Shown: positions 1 to 6,987 of the stretch, in pieces
Layout: the number at the start of each line of letters is the position of its first letter
Position numbering within the stretch: the stretch's first letter is position 1
Source of the DNA: JBKQWK01 sp052139595
GTDB taxonomy: Bacteria; Actinomycetota; Thermoleophilia; UBA2241
Assembly (NCBI GenBank): GCA_052139595.1
Contig: JBKQWK010000013.1
Coordinates: 1 to 10,740, forward strand
Length of the DNA stretch: 10,740 nt
Direction: 5' to 3'
Program-made: the position numbers and the translations under genes
The notes under the pieces: model-generated
The model's database searches: none
What the model was told of the DNA's origin: nothing
The model's input: the letters and a program-made list of their open reading frames with translations, nothing else

Positions 1-126
1 GTCCGATCTCATCCAGGTGGAGGACCGCGGCTCCAGTCTCTCTTGGGGGCAGGCATCGGTGCATGCCGGGTGCGTCGCAGGACGACACTCGTGGCGAAAA
101 GGCTGGGCGGCGACAAGGAGCTATCC

Positions 127-1863
127 ATGGGTGATCTTCTCAGAATCGATCTCACCACACGCAGCGCACGTGAAGAGACGCTGCCGTCCGAGTTGCTGCG
201 CGAGTACATTGGTGGCAAAGGCGTGGGCACGCATCTCTTGCTGCAAGAAGTTGGCCCCGAAGTCGATCCGCTCAGTCCCGCCAACAAACTGATCTTCGTT
301 GTCGGACCTCTGGCCGGGACCACCATGCTGGGGAGCAACCGCTATGCCGTCTATTTTGCTTCACCGCTCACCGGTGGCTATGGTGAGTGCTATTCGGGCG
401 GCAACCTGGCGCCGCAGTTCGCGCGTACGGGTTTCAAAGTCGTCATCGTTGAGGGCAAAGCTGACGACAAAGTGTTTCTCGAGATCAGCGAGGCCGGCGT
501 GCAGTTTCATTCCGCCGCTGACCTCTGGGGTCTCGATGCCTACACGAGCGAAGATAAGATCCTCGAACGTGTCGATCAGAAGAAGGCGCAAGCGTGCGTC
601 ATTGGTCCTGCCGGCGAAAACCTGGTTCGGTTTGCCTGCGTCAACAACAACTACTGGCATCAACTTGGCCGCGGCGGTCCGGGGGCGGTGTTCGGCTCCA
701 AAAATCTGAAAGGCATCGCCTGGCACGGCGAGAAGAAGGTCGAGGTTGCGCGTCCAGACGCGTTCAAGGCGGTTACGCGAGACCTCGTGGAACGCACGAA
801 GGGTGACCCTGGCGTGGCTGCCTATCAGCGCGGAGGCACGCTTAATATGATACGGACCATGAACGGTGCCAATGCCTTCCCGACGCGCTACTGGCGCAAG
901 GGCATGGTTGATGGCTGGGAGAACATCACGGTCGAGGTCATGCTCGACAAGTACGGGACCAAGAACCAGTCTTGTCCACCCTGTGTCATGCAGTGTGTGA
1001 AGCACAACACCGTTTCCGAAGGGCGGCACGCTGGCCTCGAGATTGACGGGCCAGAATATGAGACGGCGTACGTGTTTGGCGGGCTCTGCGAGGTCACCGA
1101 CTTTGCCGAACTGATGTGGCTGAACGACCTCTGCGACAAGTACGGCGTCGACACGATGAGCGCTGGTAACCTCGCCGCACTGGCGATTGAAGCCTCACAG
1201 CGCGGTCTCATCGACGAGAAAATGGAGTTCGGTGACGCCCAGTGTGTCGGCGATTTCATCGTCAAGATGTGCACCCGCCAAGGCCTGGGTGACCTTTTTG
1301 CCGAGGGCATCAAGGCGGTTGAAAAGGAACTTTGTCTCGAAGGCATTGCGGTGCACGTCAAAGGCATGGAGCCGGCTGGCTACGAGCCGCGCAAGCTCAA
1401 GGGCATGGGCCTCGGCTACGTGACCACCTCGCGCGGAGCTTGTCACCTGCGCGGCACCTTCTATAAGGCCGAGCTAGCGGGTTTCATCGACCCGCAGACG
1501 ACAGAGGGCAAAGCTGAGATGTACGTCGACTGGGAAGATCGTCTGTGTGTCATGGACACTCTCATTTACTGCCGGTTCTACCGCGATCTCGTGCAGTGGC
1601 CGTACATCGTGCAGGTTGTCAACGCCGCCGTGGGTACGGACTATAGCGTCGAAGAGTTGCGCGCGGTCGCGAATCGTATCATTACGGAGACCCACCTCTT
1701 TAACGAGCGGCGTGGCTTCTCGTCGGCGCAAGAACGGCTGCCCAACTGGGTGAGCGAAAAGCCGATGGAAGACGAAGGTGGTCTGCGCCTGACGCAGGAC
1801 GAAATGGAATTTATGCGTCGCGAGTACTACGAGCTGCGCAGCTGGGGTGTACCTGCGCTGTAG
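127..1863 (+). CDS. Aldehyde:ferredoxin oxidoreductase (AOR) family protein
   Basis: A 578-residue tungsten/molybdenum-bispterin oxidoreductase of the AOR family, cytoplasmic, which typically oxidises an aldehyde to a carboxylate and passes electrons to ferredoxin. Seen: GGKGVG at residues 29-34, NRYAVYFASPLTGG at 71-84 and GRGGPGAVFGSKNLKGI at 181-197, all N-terminal pterin-binding signatures. The [4Fe-4S] ligand motif C283-x2-C286-x3-C290 is present, with a late Cys (C482 in IYCRF) as the expected fourth ligand. MEPAGYEPRKLKGMGLGY and RGACHLRG are also family hallmarks. Length is close to the usual ~600. The start at 127 has AAGGAG (115-120) 6 bases upstream; the frame is open further left but without family similarity. 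No moaD-like or ferredoxin gene adjoins it in the window, so substrate and subfamily (AOR, FOR, WOR) cannot be assigned. Confidence 0.93.
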   Translation: MGDLLRIDLTTRSAREETLPSELLREYIGGKGVGTHLLLQEVGPEVDPLSPANKLIFVVGPLAGTTMLGSNRYAVYFASPLTGGYGECYSGGNLAPQFARTGFKVVIVEGKADDKVFLEISEAGVQFHSAADLWGLDAYTSEDKILERVDQKKAQACVIGPAGENLVRFACVNNNYWHQLGRGGPGAVFGSKNLKGIAWHGEKKVEVARPDAFKAVTRDLVERTKGDPGVAAYQRGGTLNMIRTMNGANAFPTRYWRKGMVDGWENITVEVMLDKYGTKNQSCPPCVMQCVKHNTVSEGRHAGLEIDGPEYETAYVFGGLCEVTDFAELMWLNDLCDKYGVDTMSAGNLAALAIEASQRGLIDEKMEFGDAQCVGDFIVKMCTRQGLGDLFAEGIKAVEKELCLEGIAVHVKGMEPAGYEPRKLKGMGLGYVTTSRGACHLRGTFYKAELAGFIDPQTTEGKAEMYVDWEDRLCVMDTLIYCRFYRDLVQWPYIVQVVNAAVGTDYSVEELRAVANRIITETHLFNERRGFSSAQERLPNWVSEKPMEDEGGLRLTQDEMEFMRREYYELRSWGVPAL

Positions 1864-1871
1864 GGAATCGG

Positions 1872-1889
1872 CCGCCGTCGGCACGGCGG
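1872..1889. terminator. GC-rich hairpin between convergent genes
   Basis: A perfect 7-bp stem CCGCCGT/ACGGCGG with a CGGC loop lies 9 bases after the oxidoreductase stop and 20 bases before the stop of the convergent small gene. There is no real T-run on either side, so this is a probable rather than a canonical intrinsic terminator. Confidence 0.4.
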
Positions 1890-1908
1890 GCGACGGTTTC
1901 AAGACTGG

Positions 1909-2232
1909 CTAAAGACCCAGATACGAGCGCACCGTGCGCCATGGCGCCAAGCCGTCCTGGCTGGCGTCACTGAGTACATTGAGCCGCGCTAGGGTGGTCT
2001 GAAGCCGGGAGAGACTGTTAGTCAGCGTTTGCGCGGCGTCACCAAGCCCGGCCGCTTTGGCGGCCGCGGCGTTGGCGCCGCGGAGTGTCGGTTCGAGGGC
2101 GCTGGCGATGTCACCGGCGAAGCGGCCGGCGTGTTTAGTCAAACGCCAGCCGGCGATGGCGGCGAGCGCCGCGGCGACCAACACCGCTGCTAGCGACACC
2201 ATGGCGATGGCAAAGAGGATCCAACCGTTCAC
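1909..2232 (-). CDS. Small one-helix membrane protein of unknown function
   Basis: I do not recognise a named family. The 107-residue product begins with a hydrophobic segment (about residues 3-28, Ala/Val/Leu-rich) followed by a basic patch (WRLTKH), which suggests a single N-terminal membrane anchor. The rest is an Ala-rich helical tail of the sort seen in DUF948-like proteins, ending WRTVRSYLGL. The assigned start is GTG at 2232 with no strong ribosome binding site; an internal ATG at codon 10 would cut into the hydrophobic segment. It lies 53 bases downstream of the NlpC/P60 hydrolase on the same strand, so the two may be co-transcribed and the protein may act at the envelope. That role is inference from position only. 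Confidence 0.6.
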   Translation of the reverse strand: MNGWILFAIAMVSLAAVLVAAALAAIAGWRLTKHAGRFAGDIASALEPTLRGANAAAAKAAGLGDAAQTLTNSLSRLQTTLARLNVLSDASQDGLAPWRTVRSYLGL

Positions 2233-2285
2233 CGCTCAAGTGTACCTTGTCGAGGCGGTCAAAGCGACGACAACCTGCGTCGGTC

Positions 2286-3425
2286 CTAAAGATGGAGAGC
2301 ATAGCGGCATGCCAGTGTAGCGCCGCGACCGGCAAGTCGGCTGATCTTCACCACGTCGCCAGTGTGCGGTGCCTCAATGAACAAGCCGTTGCCGATGTAG
2401 ATACCGACATGGTGGTAGAAGGAAGGATCACCAAAGAAGACAAGATCGGCCGGTTGCAGTTGGTCGAGCGGCACTGGGGTGCCCATGTGCGCTTGCAGCG
2501 TGGCCGCATGGGGCAGCTGTACGCCAAACTGTGAGTAGACATAGAGCGTCAGCCCGGAACAGTCGAAGCCGCTCGGCGTGGCGCCACCCCAGACATAGGG
2601 CACGCCCAGATAGTTCATTGCCTTGCGCACCACGGCAAGCTGGGTGGTGGTGCCGGGCAAACCGACCATGAGAAGACTCGTCTGTTGCGTCAATGCCGCC
2701 GCCGCACGCTGATCGGCCGCCTGCTGCTGGGTGATGATCTTCTTGATGGCGGCGTCGAGGTTGGCGAACACAGATTGACGCTCGGCAAGTTTGTCGCCGA
2801 TGATCGCCGTCTTGATGCTGAGGTCGGCAGTCAGCACTCTTGCCTGAGTTTGCTCACCGCTGATGTGCTGGTTCAGCGACGTTGCTGCTCTGACCAAGCC
2901 CTGAACCTGCTTCACGTTGGCAGCATCCTCTTCACTGAGGTAGTGATAGAAGTGGATCTGCGTTTCGAGGTCGGTGAAGTCGCCGGTCGACAGAAGCACG
3001 TCGAGCAGACTCAGGGAGCCATTCTTGTACATGCTTGCCGCGCGTTGGGCGAGAATTGCTCGCTCGCCGGCGAGTTGGTCCTGAGCGGTGGCGAGTTGCA
3101 TACGCGCCGTCGCCAGGTGTCCGCTAGCGGTGTCGAGTGCGGCGCGCGCACCATCGTACTGTTCAATGGCGACCTCGGCCTGCTGGTCGAGCAGATTGAT
3201 CTGACTGCGCACCGCAGCTGCCTGGACACGCAGGTCGGTCAGAGATGTCGATGTCGGGCTGGGCGTTGTGCCGGTGGTCGCAAGGGCTGGCGCAGCGCCA
3301 GCCCTGGCCGGCAGCACAGCTGTTGCTGCTCCGGCCAGCACCAAGAAAAGGAGTGATATGGCACCAGCTCGGTGTCGACGCCAGCGCCACGATCGCTGTC
3401 TGATGTTGGTCTGCGGGTCGTCCAC
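2286..3425 (-). CDS. Secreted NlpC/P60 peptidoglycan hydrolase with coiled-coil N-terminus
   Basis: A wall hydrolase expected to cleave peptide stems of peptidoglycan outside the membrane. With the GTG at 3425 it has 379 residues: a basic N-terminus (RSWRWRRHR), a hydrophobic signal segment at about 21-45 ending in ARAGA, a Thr/Ser/Pro linker, a long coiled coil at about 62-250, and a C-terminal NlpC/P60 domain at about 262-379. The catalytic triad is visible: Cys289 in FDCSGL, His339 in HHVGIYIG and His354 in APHTGD. The layout matches RipA/PcsB-type hydrolases, whose coiled coil usually restrains the enzyme until a divisome partner releases it. The frame continues upstream to a TTG at 3539, but that would overlap the tRNA promoter and add residues before the signal peptide. 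GTG at 3431 is an alternative start. Ribosome-site support is weak (AGGTGA very close to the start). Confidence 0.88.
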   Translation of the reverse strand: MDDPQTNIRQRSWRWRRHRAGAISLLFLVLAGAATAVLPARAGAAPALATTGTTPSPTSTSLTDLRVQAAAVRSQINLLDQQAEVAIEQYDGARAALDTASGHLATARMQLATAQDQLAGERAILAQRAASMYKNGSLSLLDVLLSTGDFTDLETQIHFYHYLSEEDAANVKQVQGLVRAATSLNQHISGEQTQARVLTADLSIKTAIIGDKLAERQSVFANLDAAIKKIITQQQAADQRAAAALTQQTSLLMVGLPGTTTQLAVVRKAMNYLGVPYVWGGATPSGFDCSGLTLYVYSQFGVQLPHAATLQAHMGTPVPLDQLQPADLVFFGDPSFYHHVGIYIGNGLFIEAPHTGDVVKISRLAGRGATLACRYALHL

Positions 3426-3497
3426 GGTCACCTGATTTATCGGTGCGCGGCTGCGGATCTTTACGGCAGGGTATACGAGACGGCCGTTGAGGACACC

Positions 3498-3527
3498 TTT
3501 ACAATCTTTGCGTCGAGCGCTTATACT
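3498..3527 (+). promoter_or_regulatory. Sigma70-type promoter of the tRNA-fMet gene
   Basis: TTTACA (3498-3503, 5 of 6 to TTGACA) and TATACT (3522-3527, 5 of 6 to TATAAT) are separated by 18 bp. The predicted start of transcription, about 3534, is just ahead of the mature tRNA 5' end at 3543. Confidence 0.7.
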
Positions 3528-3542
3528 ACTTTTTCTCAACGG

Positions 3543-3619
<77 letters not shown>

Positions 3620-3651
3620 CTTTCCTTGAAAGTACCTGCATAATGGCCTCT

Positions 3652-3678
3652 GTGGCGATCAGCCGGCGGCTGTGCCAC
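3652..3678. repeat. Hairpin between tRNA and integrase
   Basis: GTGGC (3652-3656) pairs with GCCAC (3674-3678), and the inner AGCC/GGCT pair closes on a GGC loop with a small asymmetric internal loop. It could end tRNA read-through or integrase transcription, or be part of the attachment-site architecture. There is no T-run. Confidence 0.4.
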
Positions 3679-3684
3679 GAGCGA

Positions 3685-3706
3685 TTTGTACTCCGTTTGT
3701 ACTCCG
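3685..3706. repeat. Tandem 11-bp repeat TTTGTACTCCG x2 (possible integrase arm sites)
   Basis: Two exact, abutting copies occupy 3685-3695 and 3696-3706, between the tRNA 3' end and the integrase stop codon. Short direct repeats in this position are typical arm-type binding sites for the N-terminal domain of tyrosine integrases. The repeat is seen directly; its role is inferred. Confidence 0.55.
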
Positions 3707-3711
3707 AGCTT

Positions 3712-4959
3712 TCACGCGCCATCGATGAGCGCCGCGATGAGCTCGGCGGCGCTTTCCTGCAGGGCCGGGATCGCGTGCGAATACGTGTCCATCGTCATCG
3801 CGATGTTCGCATGCCCCAACGCCTCCTGCACCACTTTCGGGTGGACGCCGGCGCGCAGGGCAAGGGTGGCATAGCTGTGCCGTAAGTCATGCAGGCGGAT
3901 GACGCGCAGACCAGTCGTCTTGACGGCCCGGCCGAAGAGCTTGGTGACGCGGTCGGGATGCCAGGGCTCACCGTCTTCACGCGTGAAGACGTGGCCGGAA
4001 TCGCTCCAGGCGGCCTGCCACGCGGCCGCATCAGCAGCTTGTTGTGCCGCCTGCCTCTGCAGGGTAGCGACGGTCGAGCGGGCGATGGCAACCGAACGAT
4101 CTCGACCTGTCTTGGTGCCCACCTCGACAACCTGATAGCCGGCCTGGGTGCGCGAGCGGCAGATAGAGAGCCGACCGGCCGCAAGGTCGACGTCTGACCA
4201 GCGCAGCGCCAGTGCCTCGCCGCGGCGTAAACCGCTCGTGACCAGAAGTCGCCACAGCGGATGCAGGCGATCGTCCGCGGTGAGCTGCAAAAACAGGGTG
4301 ATCTCCTCGCCCGACCAGGTGTTCATCTGCGGGCGTCTGACCTTGGGGTGCTCGGCGCCGTCAGCTGGGTTGTGGTTGATGAGGTGCCAGGCGACGGCCT
4401 TGCTGAGCGCCTTGTGCAGGACGTGGTGCACGGCCAGGCAGGTTGCCGAGGAGAGCGGTCGACCACGGGGACCCGGTTCGCTAGCCAGGCGCGCATAGAG
4501 AGCATCGACATCTTTGGTCGTCAGTTTCTGCAGGCGGATCGGGCCGATGTTGGGTACGATGCGCTGCTTGACGTGCAGGTTGTAAGCGACCAGGGTGGTC
4601 ATCCGTAGCCCCTGACCACGGATATTCGGCAGCCAGTGCTCTTCGAGGTACTCCTTTACCGTCAGCAGGGCTGGCTCCATGAAATTGCCGGTCATGCCGG
4701 CATGGAGTTCATGGGTCAGGTGCTCCTGCGCCTCCTTCTTCGTCCGATAGCGCTCCGGCGGCACGATCTGGCGGCGCGCCATGAGATCATCGAGTCGGCC
4801 GCCGCAACTCGGACAGGCGTCGAGCCGGCCGTGCTCGGCCCAGTAACGCTTGCCGCGACCGCGCTTATCGACGCAGACCGGGCAGCGTTGTACCGCCTGC
4901 TCACCGAGTTCGAGGAAGACCTCCCAGCTCTGACCGCGCTTGCGTACGTGTCCTCTCAT
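3712..4959 (-). CDS. int: Tyrosine-recombinase integrase with zinc-ribbon insert in the arm-binding domain
   Basis: A 415-residue site-specific recombinase expected to integrate and excise the element at tRNA-fMet. The N-terminal arm-binding domain (1-90) starts MRGHVRKRGQSW and resumes at YRTKKEAQEHL. Between these sits an unusual insert with C26-x2-C29 and C49-x2-C52, which looks like a zinc ribbon. A SAM-like core-binding domain covers about 97-195 and the catalytic domain about 215-400. All active-site residues are present: R245 (TSGLRRGE), K283 (GTKTGRDR), H357 and R360 (LHDLRH), H383 (LGHAN) and nucleophile Y393 (DTYSH). The ATG start has AAGGAG 6 bases upstream. It overlaps the stop of the upstream gene as ATGA, so translation is coupled. 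The gene's 3' end faces the tRNA. Confidence 0.95.
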   Translation of the reverse strand: MRGHVRKRGQSWEVFLELGEQAVQRCPVCVDKRGRGKRYWAEHGRLDACPSCGGRLDDLMARRQIVPPERYRTKKEAQEHLTHELHAGMTGNFMEPALLTVKEYLEEHWLPNIRGQGLRMTTLVAYNLHVKQRIVPNIGPIRLQKLTTKDVDALYARLASEPGPRGRPLSSATCLAVHHVLHKALSKAVAWHLINHNPADGAEHPKVRRPQMNTWSGEEITLFLQLTADDRLHPLWRLLVTSGLRRGEALALRWSDVDLAAGRLSICRSRTQAGYQVVEVGTKTGRDRSVAIARSTVATLQRQAAQQAADAAAWQAAWSDSGHVFTREDGEPWHPDRVTKLFGRAVKTTGLRVIRLHDLRHSYATLALRAGVHPKVVQEALGHANIAMTMDTYSHAIPALQESAAELIAALIDGA

Positions 4960-6002
4960 GGCTGCTCCTTCCGTTTAGCCGCCCCGCCCCTCGGCGGCTG
5001 GTTCACCGGGATGCCGAGCTCCCGCGCCCGCCGCACCCAACGGCGAACCTGAGGCAGACTCTTGTGTTGCTGCTCGGCCAGCTCCTCCATGGGGTTATGG
5101 GCGTTGTGCTTGAGGATCTCGTTGTAGGCCGCCGCGACGCCCTCGAAGTGCTCCCGCGACCAACCTTTGCGACCGGGGTGCAGGGTGGGGGCGCGGTAGG
5201 GCGTGGCGAAGCGGCCGAAGAGGGCCTCCGGCACGGTCCAGAGGCCGGCTGGCGGCGCCGTCGCGCGGGGGTTGCGGCGGCGCTCAAGGTCCTCCTCTAA
5301 GGTCTGATGGAACTCGCCGGGTCGACGCAGGTAGCCGCGCGCGCGGCTCAGGCGGTTCAAGCAGAGGAGGATGTCGTTCAAGGGGATGCCGCGCAGGCTA
5401 CGGGCGCTGACGTTGGCATCTGACTCGGCGCCGGGGTCGCCGGGCCTCGCACCCAGCAGCAGCCCCGTGCAGAAGGCCTCGCCTGCTTTCGTCACCCGCA
5501 CGCGCACCGCGACCGGGTAGCTCTGACCCTCCCAGCCGACCTCGATCCACATCGGTTCATCGGAGCCCTCGTCGCCGACCTCGCGCTCGAACGCGAAGCT
5601 GAATGTGCGGCCGGACTGCTCGAACTCGCTGAAGTAGCGGATCTTCTTCTTACCTGCGCTCGTCGGGGCGCCGTCCTCGGCCGACTCGGCCTCGGCCTTT
5701 GCCTGCTCGGCCTTTGCCTGCAGCGTCTTGAGGGTCGCCCTGATCTCGGGCAACTCGCCGCTCTCGGCCAGCTCACGCCGCAGCCGCGCTTCCATCGCGC
5801 TGGCCTCCTCATAGAGGTCTTCATAGGCTCGTCTGGCTTCGACCTCCGCGATGTACTCGGGCGTCGTCTCGTCGTCTGAGGCTACGTCGGCCATGGAGTG
5901 CGTGTAGCGCGCGGCTTCAAGCCTCCTGGCGGCGGCCTTCACTGCCGCCCACTTGGCCGTAAGCTCTGTCACCTCCTGCCAGAGGGTCCCTTCGTCCGCC
6001 AC
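4956..6002 (-). CDS. Coiled-coil/HTH protein coupled to the integrase
   Basis: A 348-residue protein of unknown exact function. The GTG start at 6002 is chosen because AAAGGAGG lies 6 bases upstream; the frame could extend to 6071 but would lose this site. Residues about 8-130 are charged and helical with heptad-like Ala/Leu/Glu runs (ETLEARLRREL-like stretches), so a coiled coil is likely. The middle is a beta-rich segment (FSEFEQSGRTFSFAFE, WIEVGWEGQSYPVAVRV). The C-terminus (from about GRKGWSREHFEGVAAAYNE through LPQVRRWVRRARELG) resembles the small HTH found in actinobacterial element proteins, in which a family pattern of the type VAxxYxxA...PxxAVAxxxxxSxxxAxRWVxxAR is common. It overlaps integrase by ATGA, so it is probably a DNA-binding partner of recombination, or a regulator. 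That role is inference. Confidence 0.82.
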   Translation of the reverse strand: MADEGTLWQEVTELTAKWAAVKAAARRLEAARYTHSMADVASDDETTPEYIAEVEARRAYEDLYEEASAMEARLRRELAESGELPEIRATLKTLQAKAEQAKAEAESAEDGAPTSAGKKKIRYFSEFEQSGRTFSFAFEREVGDEGSDEPMWIEVGWEGQSYPVAVRVRVTKAGEAFCTGLLLGARPGDPGAESDANVSARSLRGIPLNDILLCLNRLSRARGYLRRPGEFHQTLEEDLERRRNPRATAPPAGLWTVPEALFGRFATPYRAPTLHPGRKGWSREHFEGVAAAYNEILKHNAHNPMEELAEQQHKSLPQVRRWVRRARELGIPVNQPPRGGAAKRKEQP

Positions 6003-6037
6003 CCTGTCCTCCTTTTCTCCGCACCACAGTGTCACCG

Positions 6038-6066
6038 AGCATAGACCCACGGCCGCATCAGCGCAA
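6038..6066 (-). promoter_or_regulatory. Possible promoter for the integrase operon
   Basis: Read on the minus strand, TTGCGC (6061-6066) and TATGCT (6038-6043) are 17 bp apart, with transcription expected to begin near 6032 and the GTG start at 6002. The -35 match is poor (3 of 6) and the -10 fair (4 of 6). Confidence 0.35.
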
Positions 6067-6133
6067 CTCATGTTTGCGCGCTTGTATGGAAATACCGAGC
6101 CGCAAAGCGCGTGGGATGGGACTCAAACGGTGC

Positions 6134-6161
6134 TTGCAAGGTGCGGTTATGAACGTATACT
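6134..6161 (+). promoter_or_regulatory. Promoter of the regulator/xis/primase cluster
   Basis: TTGCAA (6134-6139) and TATACT (6156-6161) are separated by 16 bp; the -10 matches 5 of 6. Transcription would start near 6168, about 30 bases ahead of the regulator ATG at 6199. It sits in the 196-bp divergent gap, back to back with the integrase-operon promoter, where the regulator would be expected to bind. I could not identify a convincing operator. Confidence 0.55.
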
Positions 6162-6198
6162 TCTCTTTAAAGGTATTAGCGTGCGCAAAGGAGTGAGG

Positions 6199-6432
6199 AT
6201 GGACGAACAGCTTCTCGATGAAGTTCGGGCGGGTCTGCGCCTGCCGGATCCGGCGGCGCGCCGCGCCCTCCGGCGGCAGGCTCAGCTCTCGCAGGAGCGC
6301 ATGGCTCGTGAGCTCGACGTCTCTCGGCAGTCGATCGCCCGCTATGAGGCCGGCCTGCGGCGGCCGCAGGGGACGCGGCTGCTGGCCTACGTGGCCCTGC
6401 TGGAGACACTGCGCAAGGAGGTGCAGTCATGA
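6199..6432 (+). CDS. XRE-type HTH transcriptional regulator
   Basis: A 77-residue single-domain DNA-binding protein. The HTH runs from about residue 26 to 58: LRRQAQLSQERMARELDVSRQSIARYE, with the usual Q-x3-A...S-R-Q-x2-x-R-Y-E pattern of Cro/CI-like domains. The ATG at 6199 has AAAGGAG (6187-6193) 5 bases upstream. It is the first gene of the rightward cluster and is divergent from the integrase operon, the usual place for the switch that holds an element in the integrated state or releases it. It is shorter than lambda-type repressors and has no oligomerisation or protease domain, so a Cro-like or activator role is as likely as repression. It overlaps the next gene by ATGA. Confidence 0.85.
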   Translation: MDEQLLDEVRAGLRLPDPAARRALRRQAQLSQERMARELDVSRQSIARYEAGLRRPQGTRLLAYVALLETLRKEVQS

Positions 6433-6674
6433 AGCCAACGCCCCTGATCCTGGCGGAACTGCGCGAGCTGCCAGCCTTCGTGCCGGTCATCACCTACGCC
6501 GCCGCCATCGGCGTGAGCTCCGACGTCATCTACGACCTGATCAGCAGAGGGGAGCTCAACGCGCTGCACGTCTCCCGCAGGATCCTGCTGCCGACGGCGC
6601 CTTTAATCAGGGTCGCGGACGCGAACCCGAGCGAGGAGGCGTCTTCGAGCGAGGACGCGCGGGCTGATGGCTAA
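6429..6674 (+). CDS. xis: Excisionase-like winged-HTH protein
   Basis: An 81-residue protein with the small MerR/excisionase-type (HTH_17) fold: FVPVITYAAAIGVSSDVIYDLISRGELNALHVSRRILLPTAPLI, residues about 17-60, in which the AAA-IGVS turn, the SRGEL wing and the final ILLPTAPL match this family well. The tail is acidic (Ser/Glu/Asp-rich). Its ATG overlaps the regulator stop (ATGA), so translation is coupled. By family and position it is the likely recombination directionality factor that steers the integrase toward excision. A plain regulatory role is the alternative. Confidence 0.82.
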   Translation: MKPTPLILAELRELPAFVPVITYAAAIGVSSDVIYDLISRGELNALHVSRRILLPTAPLIRVADANPSEEASSSEDARADG

Positions 6675-6987
6675 AGACCTGTCAGCAGCTTATCTGAGCC
6701 GCGAATGTGCCACCTACGTGGGGGGTTCAGCGTCTCCCACGCCTGCCGCGGGCAACCCTGCCACCCTCACTCCGCTGAGGGCCATTCGCGCCCATTGCCT
6801 GTGGTGCTGCAATGAATCGGCCTAGGCGGTGCGGCTTTGCCGAAGCAGCAAAAGCAACGCTAACGAGCAGGCTCGTAGCGGCTGGCTCCGTCCGTCTGCC
6901 GTGAGCGCCGGCAGCAGAATCCTCTGGTTGCGCGACAAACTCCGCGCCATGCCGGCGGGCGAGGGCGGTGTCCGCCATGGACGTTGA
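6667..6987 (+). pseudogene. Small Cys-rich element protein interrupted by an amber codon
   Basis: From ATG 6667 (overlapping the excisionase gene by 8 bases) a frame runs to TAG at 6823-6825, giving 52 residues that end TPLRAIRAHCLWCCNESA. This resembles a small protein common in phages and islands whose core reads roughly P-L-[KR]-A-I-R-x2-C-L-x-C-x2-G-S-x2-E-V-x2-C. Read through the TAG, the next residues are AVRLC, exactly where the family has E-V-x-L-C, so the amber codon replaces an internal position. The frame then stays open to TGA at 6985-6987, overlapping the primase start, but the expected Cys-Pro-Leu-Trp-like stretch is not recognisable (RSSKSNANEQARSGW instead). The simplest reading is a decayed gene. 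A functional 52-residue product or amber suppression are alternatives. The molecular function of the family is unknown to me. Confidence 0.55.

Noticed and set aside
1..126. 3' end of a preceding gene
   Set aside because: All three plus frames are open, no product is recognisable, and no stop codon or motif marks a gene end.
361..1029. A 222-codon minus-strand frame
   Set aside because: Antisense to the oxidoreductase, which carries conserved motifs through this part.
2685..3356. A 223-codon plus-strand frame
   Set aside because: Antisense to the coiled-coil part of the NlpC/P60 gene; no ribosome site or family similarity.
6089..6177. AATACC and GGTATT as an inverted-repeat operator in the divergent gap
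   Set aside because: Only 6 bp and about 80 bp apart; no supporting copies.
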